This document shows, piece by piece, positions 50,901 through 57,646 of a DNA stretch of 64,000 nucleotides (position 1 is the first letter of the stretch; each line of letters starts with the position of its first letter). The stretch spans positions 62,001 through 126,000 of the forward strand of contig JADLAX010000077.1 in NCBI GenBank assembly GCA_020848035.1. Direction: 5' to 3'. The notes beneath the pieces were generated by a model. It saw only the letters and a program-made list of their open reading frames with translations. It ran no database searches and was not told the DNA's origin. Source of the DNA: Anaerolineae bacterium. Its GTDB lineage: Bacteria > Chloroflexota > Anaerolineae > Promineifilales > Promineifilaceae. The translations under genes and the position numbers were made by a program.

Positions 50901-52154
50901 AACTACCTGCTCAACACCACCGTCCTCCGCCTGGGCGCGGGCGCGGTGGCCGCCCTGCCCGTCATCGCCATCATCGCGGTCACCAATTTGTCCCCCGACG
51001 CCACCGCCCTCACCCGACCCGAAATTTTGGCCACCGCCCTCATCATGATTGGCATGGTCTTTTCCGGCATGTCCAAAGGTGTGACCGGCCTGTTTTACGT
51101 GCACGAAGAGGCCGAAGTGCCCAACGCCATGACCACGGTGACGACCATCCTCAAAGTGGGCTTTGGCGTGACGGCGCTGCTGCTGGGCTTTGGCTTTGTG
51201 GGCTTAGCGGCCGTTTCCATCCTCACCAACGTCATCACCCTCAGCCTGCTGCTGGCGATTGCCCTGCGCCGCTACACCCTGCGCGGCCCCTGGCGGCTCG
51301 ATTGGCAGCTTCAGCGGCACATGCTGCGCGCCGGTTTCCCGCTCATGCTCATCCACCTGCTGCAAACCGTGTTCATCTCGATTGACAGCTACCTGCTGCG
51401 CGTGCTGCTGGACAACGGCCAGGAGGTGGCGGGCTGGTACAGCAGCGCTTACAAATGGTTCAACGCCCTGCAAATTGTGCCCTCGTTTTTCACCCTGGCG
51501 CTGTTTCCCATCATCTCGCGCCGCATTACCGAATCGCTCGACGCCGCGCGGCAGATGTACGCGATGTCGCTTAAGCTGATGCTGCTCCTGGCGCTGCCCG
51601 TCGCCGCCATGACGCACTATTTGGCGGTGCCGCTGGTGCAAATCGTGGCCGGGGCCGAATTTTTACCTGCCGGGGCGATTGCCCTGCAAATTGTCATCTG
51701 GTCAATCCCGCTGGGCTGGCTGAACAGCGTGACCAACTACGTGCTCATCAGCCTGGGGCTGGAGAGCAAGCAGCCGCGCGCCTTTACGGTGGCGGTGCTG
51801 TTCAATATCGTCGCCAACTTCATTTTTATCCCGCGCTACAGCTACGTGGCGGCGGGTGTCACCACCATTTTGTCGGAACTCGTTTTGCTCGTTTTGTTCG
51901 ATTATTACCTGCGGCAGAAGATGGCGGGAATTAATTGGTTGGGGTTGTGGGGACGGCCGTTTCTGCTCACAGCTCTCATGTTTGGCGGCATGTGGCTGGG
52001 CGGGCAGGTGCATCTCGTCGTGGGCCTGCTCATCGGCGTTGTCATCTACCCCGCCGGGCTGCTCCTGCTGGGCATCATCGGCGCGGAAGAAAAGAAAGTG
52101 CTGGGCAACATCCTGCCCCACGCCATCGCCCGCCGCCTGCGTTTAGTGGAATAG
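47997..52154 (+). CDS. YfhO-family membrane protein fused to a Wzx-type polysaccharide flippase
   Basis: A 1385-residue protein of about 26 helices. Residues 1-880 resemble YfhO-family GT-C-like membrane proteins: LPVDNLYQWAPW, WNPNLFAGVPFLAAGQHGAYYP, GHIEFTIYTLLVM, and a large outer domain with VRGYDSIIPRQYTEYM and ending in NDSYFPGWKAWI. Residues from about 895 onward are a full 14-helix Wzx/MATE-like flippase (ALNLFNKLIDFGFAAFYLRLLGPAGSGSFQTAIV...). Such genes are normally separate; here they are joined without a stop. Two GGAGATT hairpin repeats are inserted in frame (about residues 192-211 and 455-480), encoding NWRLEIGD...NLQSPISN-like peptides. Start 47997 avoids the terminator; 47973 is possible. 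Confidence 0.8.
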   Translation: MKRFRPDLLFLLGFLLLPLLLFGSVTLGRQTMLPVDNLYQWAPWSAYASEFGLTQPQNPLISDLIIQNYAWKQFVRETILARDIPLWNPNLFAGVPFLAAGQHGAYYPFSVLFLILPLASAYGWYTVSQIWLAGVLMYVYGRILHLHRPAAFMAGLVFQGGAFLVISAAVFPMISGAVVWLPLLLACVEKVIGNWRLEIGDSANLQSPISNRFWWIGLGAIALGFQILAGHIEFTIYTLLVMAAYAAWRLAGHWWQSANRSLFTDNGLLKTAASLLGMVLLGLLLGAVQLVPLYELGQVNFRQESATFQEVMDYGFPARRVLTLALPNFFGNPTHHSYTDVFSGETVALSQNYYGEAKTNTEWGIKNYVEGAIYLGILPLFLAVLGVLGGWRRKTHVVFFATLSFFSLAFIFGTPLYAILYYGLPFVNQLHTPFRWVFPLSLAVAVLAGFGVESLESWRIGDWRLEMGRISNLQSLISIFAAVVAILLLVALAVSWGMYGRFQPIIERIFLGLAGAPAAFADATAFYSYTFWQLLTLGLVLLGVAFVFWLSGRGGKQPAPAKARGPFWILAAALLIILDIFLANRGFNASNDPALLDFKPEMVQWLEAQPGFWRITSFAPNGDKPFNANSGWLFDLPDVRGYDSIIPRQYTEYMAAVEPQNELPFNRVQPIVNWESLNSPLLDVLGVKYVITSETIELPKFTEVWQGEGVRIYENTAVAPRAYTLPDSATFETADALLAMTTQYDPRQYVVLGPDDWQKDTERVQLEFNSPTPASLQPAAIVSYSNREVVVDTAVSHPSWLILNDSYFPGWKAWIRPLSDPDAEEREVTVMRVNGNFRGVWLNEGEWQVRFRYSPTSFQLGALGSFMAGIILLFGAVVWGWQRFYRADGEQSVTRSLAKNSLAPIALNLFNKLIDFGFAAFYLRLLGPAGSGSFQTAIVTAGIFDIVANFGLDILLIRDVASDRDKAPNYLLNTTVLRLGAGAVAALPVIAIIAVTNLSPDATALTRPEILATALIMIGMVFSGMSKGVTGLFYVHEEAEVPNAMTTVTTILKVGFGVTALLLGFGFVGLAAVSILTNVITLSLLLAIALRRYTLRGPWRLDWQLQRHMLRAGFPLMLIHLLQTVFISIDSYLLRVLLDNGQEVAGWYSSAYKWFNALQIVPSFFTLALFPIISRRITESLDAARQMYAMSLKLMLLLALPVAAMTHYLAVPLVQIVAGAEFLPAGAIALQIVIWSIPLGWLNSVTNYVLISLGLESKQPRAFTVAVLFNIVANFIFIPRYSYVAAGVTTILSELVLLVLFDYYLRQKMAGINWLGLWGRPFLLTALMFGGMWLGGQVHLVVGLLIGVVIYPAGLLLLGIIGAEEKKVLGNILPHAIARRLRLVE
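48580..48619. repeat. In-frame GGAGATT hairpin within the YfhO/Wzx gene
   Basis: GGAGATTGGAGATTGG (48580-48595) pairs perfectly with CCAATCTCCAATCTCC (48604-48619) around an 8-base loop. It is translated as WRLEIGD and NLQSPISN in a loop between transmembrane helices. Confidence 0.85.
49360..49432. repeat. Second in-frame GGAGATT hairpin within the YfhO/Wzx gene
   Basis: TTGGAGATTGGAGAT-type words at 49360-49396 face AATCTCTAATCTCC-type words at 49402-49431 with a few mismatches. Translated as SWRIGDWRLEMG and SNLQSLIS between two helices. Confidence 0.8.
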
Positions 52155-52205
52155 GACGCAGATGAACGCGGCTAAACGCGGATTTTTCTGCGCTCGTCCG
52201 CGTCC
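52154..52205. repeat. Dispersed GACGCAGATGAACGCGG repeat with inverted ends
   Basis: GGACGC at 52154 and GCGTCC at 52205 bound an AACGCGG-word array directly behind the YfhO/Wzx stop codon. Confidence 0.5.
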
Positions 52206-52274
52206 CCAAAAAAGCAGCGGCTATCCGTAGTGAACCGATCTTGTTATAATGCAGCAAACGTGTAGGAAAGGATC

Positions 52275-52517
52275 ATGCCAGACTTTTCGTTTACGACACA
52301 TGCAAAATATATGCTCAGTGAGCGAAACATTCCAGAGGAATGGGTTTGGCGAACGATGGCAAACCCCAGTCGGAAGCAGAAAGGCAAAGATGGCAATATG
52401 CACTACACAAAACCAATTCGAGAACGAGACGGCCGTATCTTACACGTCGTCGTCAATCCTAACCTTGATCCACAGCTGATTGTGACCGTGTTTTTTGATC
52501 GTCGTTTGAGCAAATAG
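52275..52517 (+). CDS. DUF4258 protein, possible toxin partner
   Basis: An 80-residue basic protein fitting DUF4258: FTTHAKYMLSERNIPEEWVW at the N-terminus, then a HYTKPI strand, GRILHVVVNP and TVFFDRR. The fold is probably a RelE-like or small nuclease-like alpha/beta unit. The gene stands 10 bases before a DUF2283 gene; such pairs recur in cyanobacteria and Chloroflexota and look like toxin-antitoxin modules. Toxicity is an inference. AAAGGATC precedes the ATG. Confidence 0.75.
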   Translation: MPDFSFTTHAKYMLSERNIPEEWVWRTMANPSRKQKGKDGNMHYTKPIRERDGRILHVVVNPNLDPQLIVTVFFDRRLSK

Positions 52518-52527
52518 GTAAACAGCT

Positions 52528-52728
52528 ATGAAACTAAAAATCGATAAAGAAAGTGATGCGCTTTATTTTCGTCTCGATGACGACGAGGTTGTGGAATCAG
52601 AAGAGGTGCAGCCCGGCATTATTTTGGACTTTGATGAAAACGGCCGTGTCATCGGCATTGAAATCTTGTCATTAAGCACCCGCTTTTCCCCTGAAAAGCT
52701 CCGCATCATGCAGTTTGAAACCGCATAA
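52528..52728 (+). CDS. DUF2283 protein, possible antitoxin partner
   Basis: A 66-residue acidic protein of the DUF2283 family: KIDKESDALYFRLDD, EEVQPGIILDFDENGRVIGIEIL. The acidic charge complements the basic partner upstream. Its ATG has AGGTAAACAGCT before it, and the two genes are clearly one operon. Confidence 0.8.
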   Translation: MKLKIDKESDALYFRLDDDEVVESEEVQPGIILDFDENGRVIGIEILSLSTRFSPEKLRIMQFETA

Positions 52729-52764
52729 ACCCGCCCAGCCGTGAACGGACTGGGCTATTTGTAG

Positions 52765-52787
52765 AAGCCCCATGGGGGCTTTCATTT
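52765..52787 (+). terminator. Terminator-like hairpin after DUF2283
   Basis: AAGCCCC (52765-52771) pairs with GGGGCTT (52775-52781), then TCATTTTG. A preceding GCCCAG/CTGGGC stem and a following GGGGCTTTAGCCCC palindrome (52795-52808) make a cluster of short hairpins that also resembles a dispersed repeat. Confidence 0.55.
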
Positions 52788-52825
52788 TGTAGCCGGGGGC
52801 TTTAGCCCCTGGCGAAGCCGTTCAT

Positions 52826-54811
52826 TTGAGAAAATCTCCCTTGCCCCGCCCAAAATCCCGCCAACCCGTCTGGATCATGACCGCCCTGCTGCTGGCCGGG
52901 GCCGCACTGCGGCTGTTTGGGCTGAACAACCTCGCCCCGCCCGGCATCACCCACGACGAGGTGGCCAACTGGCTCATCGACCGCTCGATTTTGGCGGGCG
53001 AACACGCCATCTACTTCACTCGCGCCTATGGGCACGAGGCGGGCTTTCACTATCTGCAAACCGCTTTTGTGGCTCTGCTGGGCGACAATGTGCTGGCGCT
53101 GCGTCTGCCTGCGGCGTTTTGTGGCTTGCTGGGCGTGGCCGTCACTTTTGCCCTGGCACGCCAGCTGTTTGGCAAAAATGTCGCCCTCATCGCGGCGGGC
53201 TTGTTGGCGGTGCTGTTTTGGCCGGTTTTTTACGGCCGTCTTGCCCTCCGCGCCATTTCGCTGCCATTGGTAGCCGGGCTGTCGGCCTATTTTTGGTGGA
53301 AAGCGTGGGAATTTGAAGGGGTGAACGGGAGAAAGGGTGAAGGGGTGAAAGGAAAGGTCACCCCTTCACCCCGCGATGTCCTCATCGCCCACCCCTTCAC
53401 CTTGTCAGGCTTTTTCGCTGGACTGAGCATCCACACCTACATGGCCGCCCGCGCCGTGCCGATTTTCTACGCGCTCTGGCTGGCGTATCTGGCGATTTTT
53501 CATTGGCCCGACTTTAAACAGCGGTGGCGGGGCATTGTCCTGTTTTTGGTGATGTTTGCCGCCGTTGCCGCGCCGTTGGTCATCTTTTTGCAAACCGTTC
53601 CCGATGCCGAATTTCGCATTAGCGAGGTGGATGCGCCGCTGCAAGCACTGCGCTATGGCGATTTGGAACCGGTGCTGCAAAATGGCCTCAAGCTGCTAGG
53701 CATGTTTGGCTTTGTCGGCGATCCGCTGTGGCGTGAGGGGGTGCCATCAGCCCCGGTGTTTGAGCCGGTGGTGGCGGTGCTGTTTTACGCCGGACTGCTG
53801 CTTGGCCTGTGGCGCTGGCGGCAGCCGCGTTATGCCTTTTTGCTGATCTGGCTGGCCGTTGCGGTCACGCCCAGCCTCGTCACCATCAACGCCCCCAGCC
53901 ACATCCGCAGCATCTTGATTTTACCTGTACTCACGGTGCTTCCTGCCCTGGTTATGCACAGATTGGGGCAGTTATCCACAGTTATTCGCAACTTATCCAC
54001 AAGAAGTTCCCAAATATTGGTCTTGACGCTGCTTTTATTTTATGCTGCCCGAACATCTGTTTTACAGTTCCAGACCTGGCCTAATGGCGGCGACGTGCCG
54101 TTTGTGTGGCAGGCGGCGTTTACGGCGATGGCGCGGTATCTGGACGGCCGTTCCGACCTCAGCGCCGCGTCGATTGCCGGTTGGTCTCCCAGCACGATGG
54201 ACAGCCCCACGATGACCCTGCTGCGCCAAAACGACGACCTGCCCCTCAGCCACTTCGACCCGCAAGAAGGCACCCTCATTTTGCCTGCTGCGGAACCGGT
54301 GGTGGTGATACGGCCGTCTGACCTCCCCCTCGATCCCTACTGGGAAACCCAACTCACCGACTGGGGCTTCACCCGTTCACCCCTTCACCCCTTCACCCTT
54401 TATGAAATGGAAGAAAAGCCGGTTATCGAATGGGAAAATCCCATGAACACACAGTTTGGCGATGAACTGCTTTTGCTGGGGTATGAGTGGTTAGAAAATG
54501 GAGATCTGGTGCTGGGATGGTTGGTAACGGCCGTTCCCCCCGCCCCCCGCCAACAATTCAGCCACAGCCTCGCCGCCGACGGCAGCCAACTGGCCGACAC
54601 CTACCGCTTCGACGCCCCCGACCCGCAAGGCATCTGGTTTCCTCACTGGCAGCCCGGCGACCTCATTTTGCAGCGCCTCACCCCACCTGCGCTGGACCAG
54701 GCCACCCAGCTCCGCCTCGGCTGGTTTGATCCCACCACCTGCACCCCCGGCCCCTGCCAAAACCTGCGCACTGAGGATGGTGCGGAGTTTGTTTTGCTAC
54801 CGGTGGAGTAA
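52826..54811 (+). CDS. GT39-type membrane glycosyltransferase
   Basis: A 661-residue relative of the protein at 30145. The ArnT/PMT-like part has the acidic catalytic site GITHDEVANW, FHYLQTAFVALLG and about eleven helices up to residue 420. The remaining soluble part has one LLGYEWLENGDLVLGWLV domain of the same type as in the larger protein. It starts with TTG (52826); ATG at 52877 is an alternative. The gene contains two GGGGTGAA/TTCACCCC word arrays in frame (53315-53406 and 54369-54400) and a cluster of DnaA-box-like 9-mers at 53952-54001. Confidence 0.82.
   Translation: MRKSPLPRPKSRQPVWIMTALLLAGAALRLFGLNNLAPPGITHDEVANWLIDRSILAGEHAIYFTRAYGHEAGFHYLQTAFVALLGDNVLALRLPAAFCGLLGVAVTFALARQLFGKNVALIAAGLLAVLFWPVFYGRLALRAISLPLVAGLSAYFWWKAWEFEGVNGRKGEGVKGKVTPSPRDVLIAHPFTLSGFFAGLSIHTYMAARAVPIFYALWLAYLAIFHWPDFKQRWRGIVLFLVMFAAVAAPLVIFLQTVPDAEFRISEVDAPLQALRYGDLEPVLQNGLKLLGMFGFVGDPLWREGVPSAPVFEPVVAVLFYAGLLLGLWRWRQPRYAFLLIWLAVAVTPSLVTINAPSHIRSILILPVLTVLPALVMHRLGQLSTVIRNLSTRSSQILVLTLLLFYAARTSVLQFQTWPNGGDVPFVWQAAFTAMARYLDGRSDLSAASIAGWSPSTMDSPTMTLLRQNDDLPLSHFDPQEGTLILPAAEPVVVIRPSDLPLDPYWETQLTDWGFTRSPLHPFTLYEMEEKPVIEWENPMNTQFGDELLLLGYEWLENGDLVLGWLVTAVPPAPRQQFSHSLAADGSQLADTYRFDAPDPQGIWFPHWQPGDLILQRLTPPALDQATQLRLGWFDPTTCTPGPCQNLRTEDGAEFVLLPVE
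53315..53406. repeat. In-frame GGGGTGAA/TTCACCCC word arrays in the GT39 gene
   Basis: GAAGGGGTGAACGGG...GGGTGAAGGGGTGAAAGG (53315-53354) faces GTCACCCCTTCACCCC (about 53357-53372) and CACCCCTTCACCTTGTCAGG (53390-53409). Translated as EGVNGRKGEGVKG and AHPFTLSG within a loop. A single-arm copy of the same word is at 54369-54400. Confidence 0.75.
53952..54001 (+). other. Cluster of four DnaA-box-like 9-mers inside the GT39 coding sequence
   Basis: TTATGCACA (53952-53960), TTATCCACA (53972-53980), TTATTCGCA (53982-53990) and TTATCCACA (53993-54001) all point the same way. Two are exact consensus boxes and the spacing is 20, 10 and 11 bases. They may titrate DnaA or be coincidental. Confidence 0.5.
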
Positions 54812-54905
54812 TTGGGTAATTGAGTAATTTGTAATTGGGGAACGGCACCTCACGAGAAGGCTATCGCTGGTTGGAGTTCAACCAACGATAGCAAACTATC
54901 TCGTG
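54812..54905. repeat. TAATTGGG words and a nested cruciform between convergent genes
   Basis: TAATTGGGTAATTGAGTAATTTG (54812-54834) is a relative of 12336-12396. It is followed by an outer pair CACGAGA/TCTCGTG (54851-54857/54899-54905) enclosing GCTATCGCTGGTTG/CAACCAACGATAGC (54860-54873/54879-54892, one mismatch). Located between the convergent GT39 and aspS genes, it may end both transcripts. Confidence 0.7.
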
Positions 54906-54923
54906 GCAGACAATCGTTATTCA

Positions 54924-56225
54924 TCACGGGGTGAGGCGCTTTTGGTCGCGGGGGAAGAGCGTGGCCAGGCGCAGGTTGGGCAGGCCCAGCAGCTGCATCA
55001 GCAGCCGCTCCAGCCCGATGGCAAAACCACCGTGCGGCGGCATGCCGTAGCGAAACGCTTCCAGATACGTCTCAAACGGTTCTGTCGGCAAGTTAGCCTG
55101 GGCCAGCGCCGCCAGATAGTCGGCGTACAGGTGCAGCCGCTGCCCGCCGGTGATTAGCTCCGTGCCGCGAAACAGCAGGTCGAACGAGTTGGAGTATTCG
55201 GGATTTTGCGGATCGGGATGGGTGTAGAACGGCCGTTTCCCCATCGGATACCCCACCACAAACAAAAAGTCGCTGCCGTGCGCCTGCTGCGCCCACTCAC
55301 CCAGCCACCGCTCATCCTGCGGTGACAGGTCCGGCTCGCCCCGCACGTCCACGCCATGCCGCTGCCAGATCAGTTCCTGCGCCGCTGCAAAATGAATGTG
55401 CGGAATTTGTTCAGGCACTTCCGGCAAATTCGCCTTCAACAGCGCCAATTCCGCCGCGTACTCTGCCGCCAGCGTGTGGAAAATGCCCGCCAGCACCGTA
55501 CGCACCAGCCCCATCACCGTAAAATGGTTCTCGATGAAGCCAAACTCCACGTCCAGGCTCACGTACTCGTTCACGTGGCGCGTCGTGTCGTGCGGCTCAG
55601 CGCGAAAAACGGGGCCAACTTCAAACACGCGGCTAAAAACCCCCACCATGATCTGCTTGTAAAACTGCGGGCTTTGTGCCAGGTAGGCATTGCCGCCAAA
55701 ATATTCCAGCTTAAACACGTTTGCCCCACTCTCCGTGGCCGAGGCCACCAGCTTGGGCGACTGAATCTCCGTGAAATGGTTGGCGTTTAGCGTGGCGCGA
55801 AAGCCGGCCATCGCCCCCGCCGCCAGGCGAAACACCGCCCGCCGCTCGGGATGCCGGTTGGTCACGACGGCATGGTCCAATAACATGGGCAGCCCCGCCT
55901 TAAGCTGCTTTTGCTGCAAAGGTACCGGCGTTGGCTCCGTCACCGGCGTCATGACCTCAATGTGCGGCTGGTGCAGCTCCACGCCGCCCGGTGCTTGCGA
56001 CGTAGCCACCACCGTACCCGTCAGGGCGATGACGCTTTCCAGGCTCAGACCGGCAATGGCGGCCAAATCCGCCTCGCTTTCGGTGACGGCCTGGAGGGTG
56101 CCCCAGCCGTCGCGCAGCACCACAAAACTGATGCCCCCCAGGCGGCGCACGTTGTGCAGCCAGCCCGTCAGCCGCACCGTCTGCCCGACGTGGCGGCTTG
56201 CTTCAACGGTTCGAATTGTGTTCAT
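54924..56225 (-). CDS. aspS: Aspartyl-tRNA synthetase, archaeal/non-discriminating type
   Basis: A 433-residue class II synthetase without the bacterial GAD insertion (bacterial AspRS is about 590 residues), so it belongs to the archaeal/AspRS2 type that often also charges tRNA-Asn. The OB anticodon-binding domain (GQTVRLTGWLHNVRRLGGISFVVLRD) is followed by motif 1 (FRATLNANHFTEIQSPKL), motif 2 (SRVFEVGPVFRAEPHDTTRHVNEY) and motif 3 (GGFAIGLERLLMQLLGL). The active site loop YLAQSPQFYKQ is typical of AspRS. GGAGG precedes the ATG at 56225. Expression is controlled by a T-box riboswitch upstream. Confidence 0.95.
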   Translation of the reverse strand: MNTIRTVEASRHVGQTVRLTGWLHNVRRLGGISFVVLRDGWGTLQAVTESEADLAAIAGLSLESVIALTGTVVATSQAPGGVELHQPHIEVMTPVTEPTPVPLQQKQLKAGLPMLLDHAVVTNRHPERRAVFRLAAGAMAGFRATLNANHFTEIQSPKLVASATESGANVFKLEYFGGNAYLAQSPQFYKQIMVGVFSRVFEVGPVFRAEPHDTTRHVNEYVSLDVEFGFIENHFTVMGLVRTVLAGIFHTLAAEYAAELALLKANLPEVPEQIPHIHFAAAQELIWQRHGVDVRGEPDLSPQDERWLGEWAQQAHGSDFLFVVGYPMGKRPFYTHPDPQNPEYSNSFDLLFRGTELITGGQRLHLYADYLAALAQANLPTEPFETYLEAFRYGMPPHGGFAIGLERLLMQLLGLPNLRLATLFPRDQKRLTP

Positions 56226-56243
56226 AAAAACCTCCGCGTGTTG

Positions 56244-56272
56244 GTAGAGACGTTGCAATGCAACGTCTCTAC
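56244..56272. repeat. Second copy of the GTAGAGACG...CGTCTCTAC palindrome
   Basis: An almost perfect 29-base palindrome between the last leader terminator and the aspS start. See 30070-30098 for the other copy. Confidence 0.8.
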
Positions 56273-56283
56273 GGCCGAAAAAT

Positions 56284-56715
56284 AAAAAGCCCTCGTCCCC
56301 AATTTGGAGGACGAGGGCTGCGTGTGGACAGCCGAAAACGCTGCCCAACGCATAAAAAAACGCCCGCCCTCACGTTGGAGGACGGGCGTCAATTTTTGCG
56401 CTCGTGGTGCCACCACCAATTTGCCGTTGCCAGAGCAGCTGGCGCAGGCCTCTTGCGGCCTGGTGTTTGTTTATGCAAATCACCTAAGCCTGGGCGCTGT
56501 AACGGGCGCACCCGAAATCGGTTACTCAGTTATCGGTAATCCGTAATCAGTTTTAGTTTCACCGATTACCGTTTACGGATAACCGTTCACCGTCCAGCTC
56601 CAGGGTGTCGTTAACAGGGTTTGCTGGCGATCCTTGCAGCAGGTGGGTCGCTCTCTGGGCAGCAACGGGGCCGGTTAACCTGTCCCTTTCATCGCTTTTG
56701 GTATTTTTAAGTTGA
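56284..56715 (-). promoter_or_regulatory. T-box riboswitch leader of aspS with two terminators
   Basis: Read on the minus strand: a stem I region with GATGAAAGGGACAGG, CAGAGAG and CTGGAGCTGG motifs, with a candidate specifier GAC (Asp, 56609-56607) in GTTAACGACACC. Then the T-box proper GGTGGCACCACGAGC (about 56412-56398), whose TGGC would pair with a GCCA 3' end, as in tRNA-Asp and tRNA-Asn (discriminator G). Then a 12-bp terminator (56389-56378/56371-56360) with seven U. A second terminator follows (56319-56309/56298-56288, U5) with related loop sequence. Between stem I and the T-box lies a GGTAATC-word repeat (56513-56592). Uncharged tRNA should favour antitermination. Confidence 0.75.
56513..56592. 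repeat. GGTAATC-word inverted repeat inserted in the T-box leader
   Basis: AAATCGGTTACTCAGTTATCGGTAATCCGTAATC faces GATTACCGTTTACGGATAACCG across a short AT spacer. It shares words with 16165-16215 and takes the place of the usual stem II/III linker of the riboswitch. Confidence 0.65.
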
Positions 56716-56721
56716 GGCAGG

Positions 56722-56751
56722 ATGATAGCAAATGGGGCGGAGGGGTGTCAA
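56722..56751 (-). promoter_or_regulatory. Promoter of aspS
   Basis: On the minus strand a perfect TTGACA (56751-56746) and TATCAT (56727-56722) are 18 bases apart, starting transcription near 56715, just before stem I of the T-box. Confidence 0.7.
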
Positions 56752-56756
56752 GGCAC

Positions 56757-56789
56757 AAAAAACGGCCGTTCCCCGCAGGCAACGGCCGT
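56757..56789 (-). terminator. greA terminator built from two ACGGCCGT copies
   Basis: On the minus strand ACGGCCGTT (56789-56781) pairs with AACGGCCGT (56770-56762) with a 10-base loop, and six U follow (56762-56757). It sits 25 bases after the greA stop and just before the aspS promoter. Confidence 0.75.
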
Positions 56790-56813
56790 CAAAAAAAGTC
56801 AGCTTCAGTTGGA

Positions 56814-57299
56814 TCAGTTGATACTTTGCACACGCAGCTGGATTTGCCCGCCGGGGGTCAGTGCAGCGACAGTCTGGCCCTTCTTGGCACCCAGGAGGGC
56901 GCGGCCAATGGGGGATTCGTTGGAGATACGGCCGTTGCTTGGATCCGCCTCATGGGCCCCGACAATGGTGTAGGTGGCTTCGTATTCGTCGCCCTCGTCC
57001 AGCTCCAGCACGGTGACCGTGTGCCCCACACGCACCTTATCGGCTGGACCCACATCCTGGATGATTTTGGCCCGGCGCAGAGAGTCTTCCAGATCTTTAA
57101 TGCGGCCTTCCACAAACCCCTGCTCTTCTTTAGCCGCATGGTAATCGGCGTTCTCCTTCAGGTCACCCTGGGCAATTGCCGTTTGCAGCTTAATGGCCAG
57201 CTCTTCCTGCTTGGCTCCTTTCAGGTAGGCCAGTTCCTCTTTGATTTTCTGTAACCCTTCTTCGGTCAGATAGACGACATCATTAAAATCTTGGGTCAT
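56814..57299 (-). CDS. greA: Transcription elongation factor GreA
   Basis: A 161-residue factor that rescues backtracked RNA polymerase by stimulating transcript cleavage. The N-terminal antiparallel coiled coil (LTEEGLQKIKEELAYLKGAK...GDLKENADYHAAKEEQGFVEGRI) has the acidic tip DLKENADY that reaches the active site. The C-terminal FKBP-like domain has VTVLELDEGDEYEATYTIVG and SNESPIGRALLGAKKGQTV. GAAAGGACA precedes the ATG. Confidence 0.97.
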   Translation of the reverse strand: MTQDFNDVVYLTEEGLQKIKEELAYLKGAKQEELAIKLQTAIAQGDLKENADYHAAKEEQGFVEGRIKDLEDSLRRAKIIQDVGPADKVRVGHTVTVLELDEGDEYEATYTIVGAHEADPSNGRISNESPIGRALLGAKKGQTVAALTPGGQIQLRVQSIN

Positions 57300-57446
57300 T
57301 GTCCTTTCTCCATGCGCGACGAATACGCACCCGACGTGTGTATCACACAGTAAAAATGTATCCGTTTGGTTTAGTGCTGTGGAAACGTGTTTTCTGCCCA
57401 GTGAAATTTGGGAAATCTTTCTAAGCAGAGCAGTTAGTCTGAAGCT

Positions 57447-57572
57447 TCAGCGGCAGCCTCTGGCTGACAACAGATGCAGGCCCCAGCGCAAGTGCACATT
57501 TGCAACGAACTCGTCTTCCAAGCGGCTTCCCCACCTAGATTGAACCAAATAACCCCGCTTTTTGCGGGGCAT
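57447..57572 (-). CDS. Possible 41-residue basic protein
   Basis: From the ATG at 57572 (ACAGG six bases upstream) to a stop at 57447, the product is small and basic (MPRKKRGYLVQSRWGSR..., ending SARGCR). A good minus-strand promoter lies about 40 bases ahead. I do not recognise it. The start region forms a GC hairpin, and the whole transcript could equally be a structured non-coding RNA. Confidence 0.3.
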   Translation of the reverse strand: MPRKKRGYLVQSRWGSRLEDEFVANVHLRWGLHLLSARGCR

Positions 57573-57617
57573 ATTACCTGTTTTTAGCTTACGGTTTGTA
57601 TACGTTGAACGGCCCTT

Positions 57618-57646
57618 AGTATAGCTGAGGCCCTGGTATCTGTCTA
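57618..57646 (-). promoter_or_regulatory. Promoter for the small transcript
   Basis: On the minus strand TAGACA (57646-57641) and TATACT (57623-57618) are 17 bases apart, with a start near 57611. Confidence 0.5.

Noticed and set aside
49422-51104. 560-codon minus-strand frame within the YfhO/Wzx gene
   Set aside because: No family resemblance; the sense strand carries continuous transmembrane segments of known families.
53952-54001. Chromosomal replication origin
   Set aside because: No AT-rich unwinding region and no dnaA, dnaN or gidA gene is near; the boxes lie inside a coding sequence.
56206-56225. tRNA gene suggested by GGTTCGAATT
   Set aside because: It is the antisense of the aspS start; no acceptor stem or anticodon arm can be drawn. 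No other tRNA-like T-loop was found in the window.
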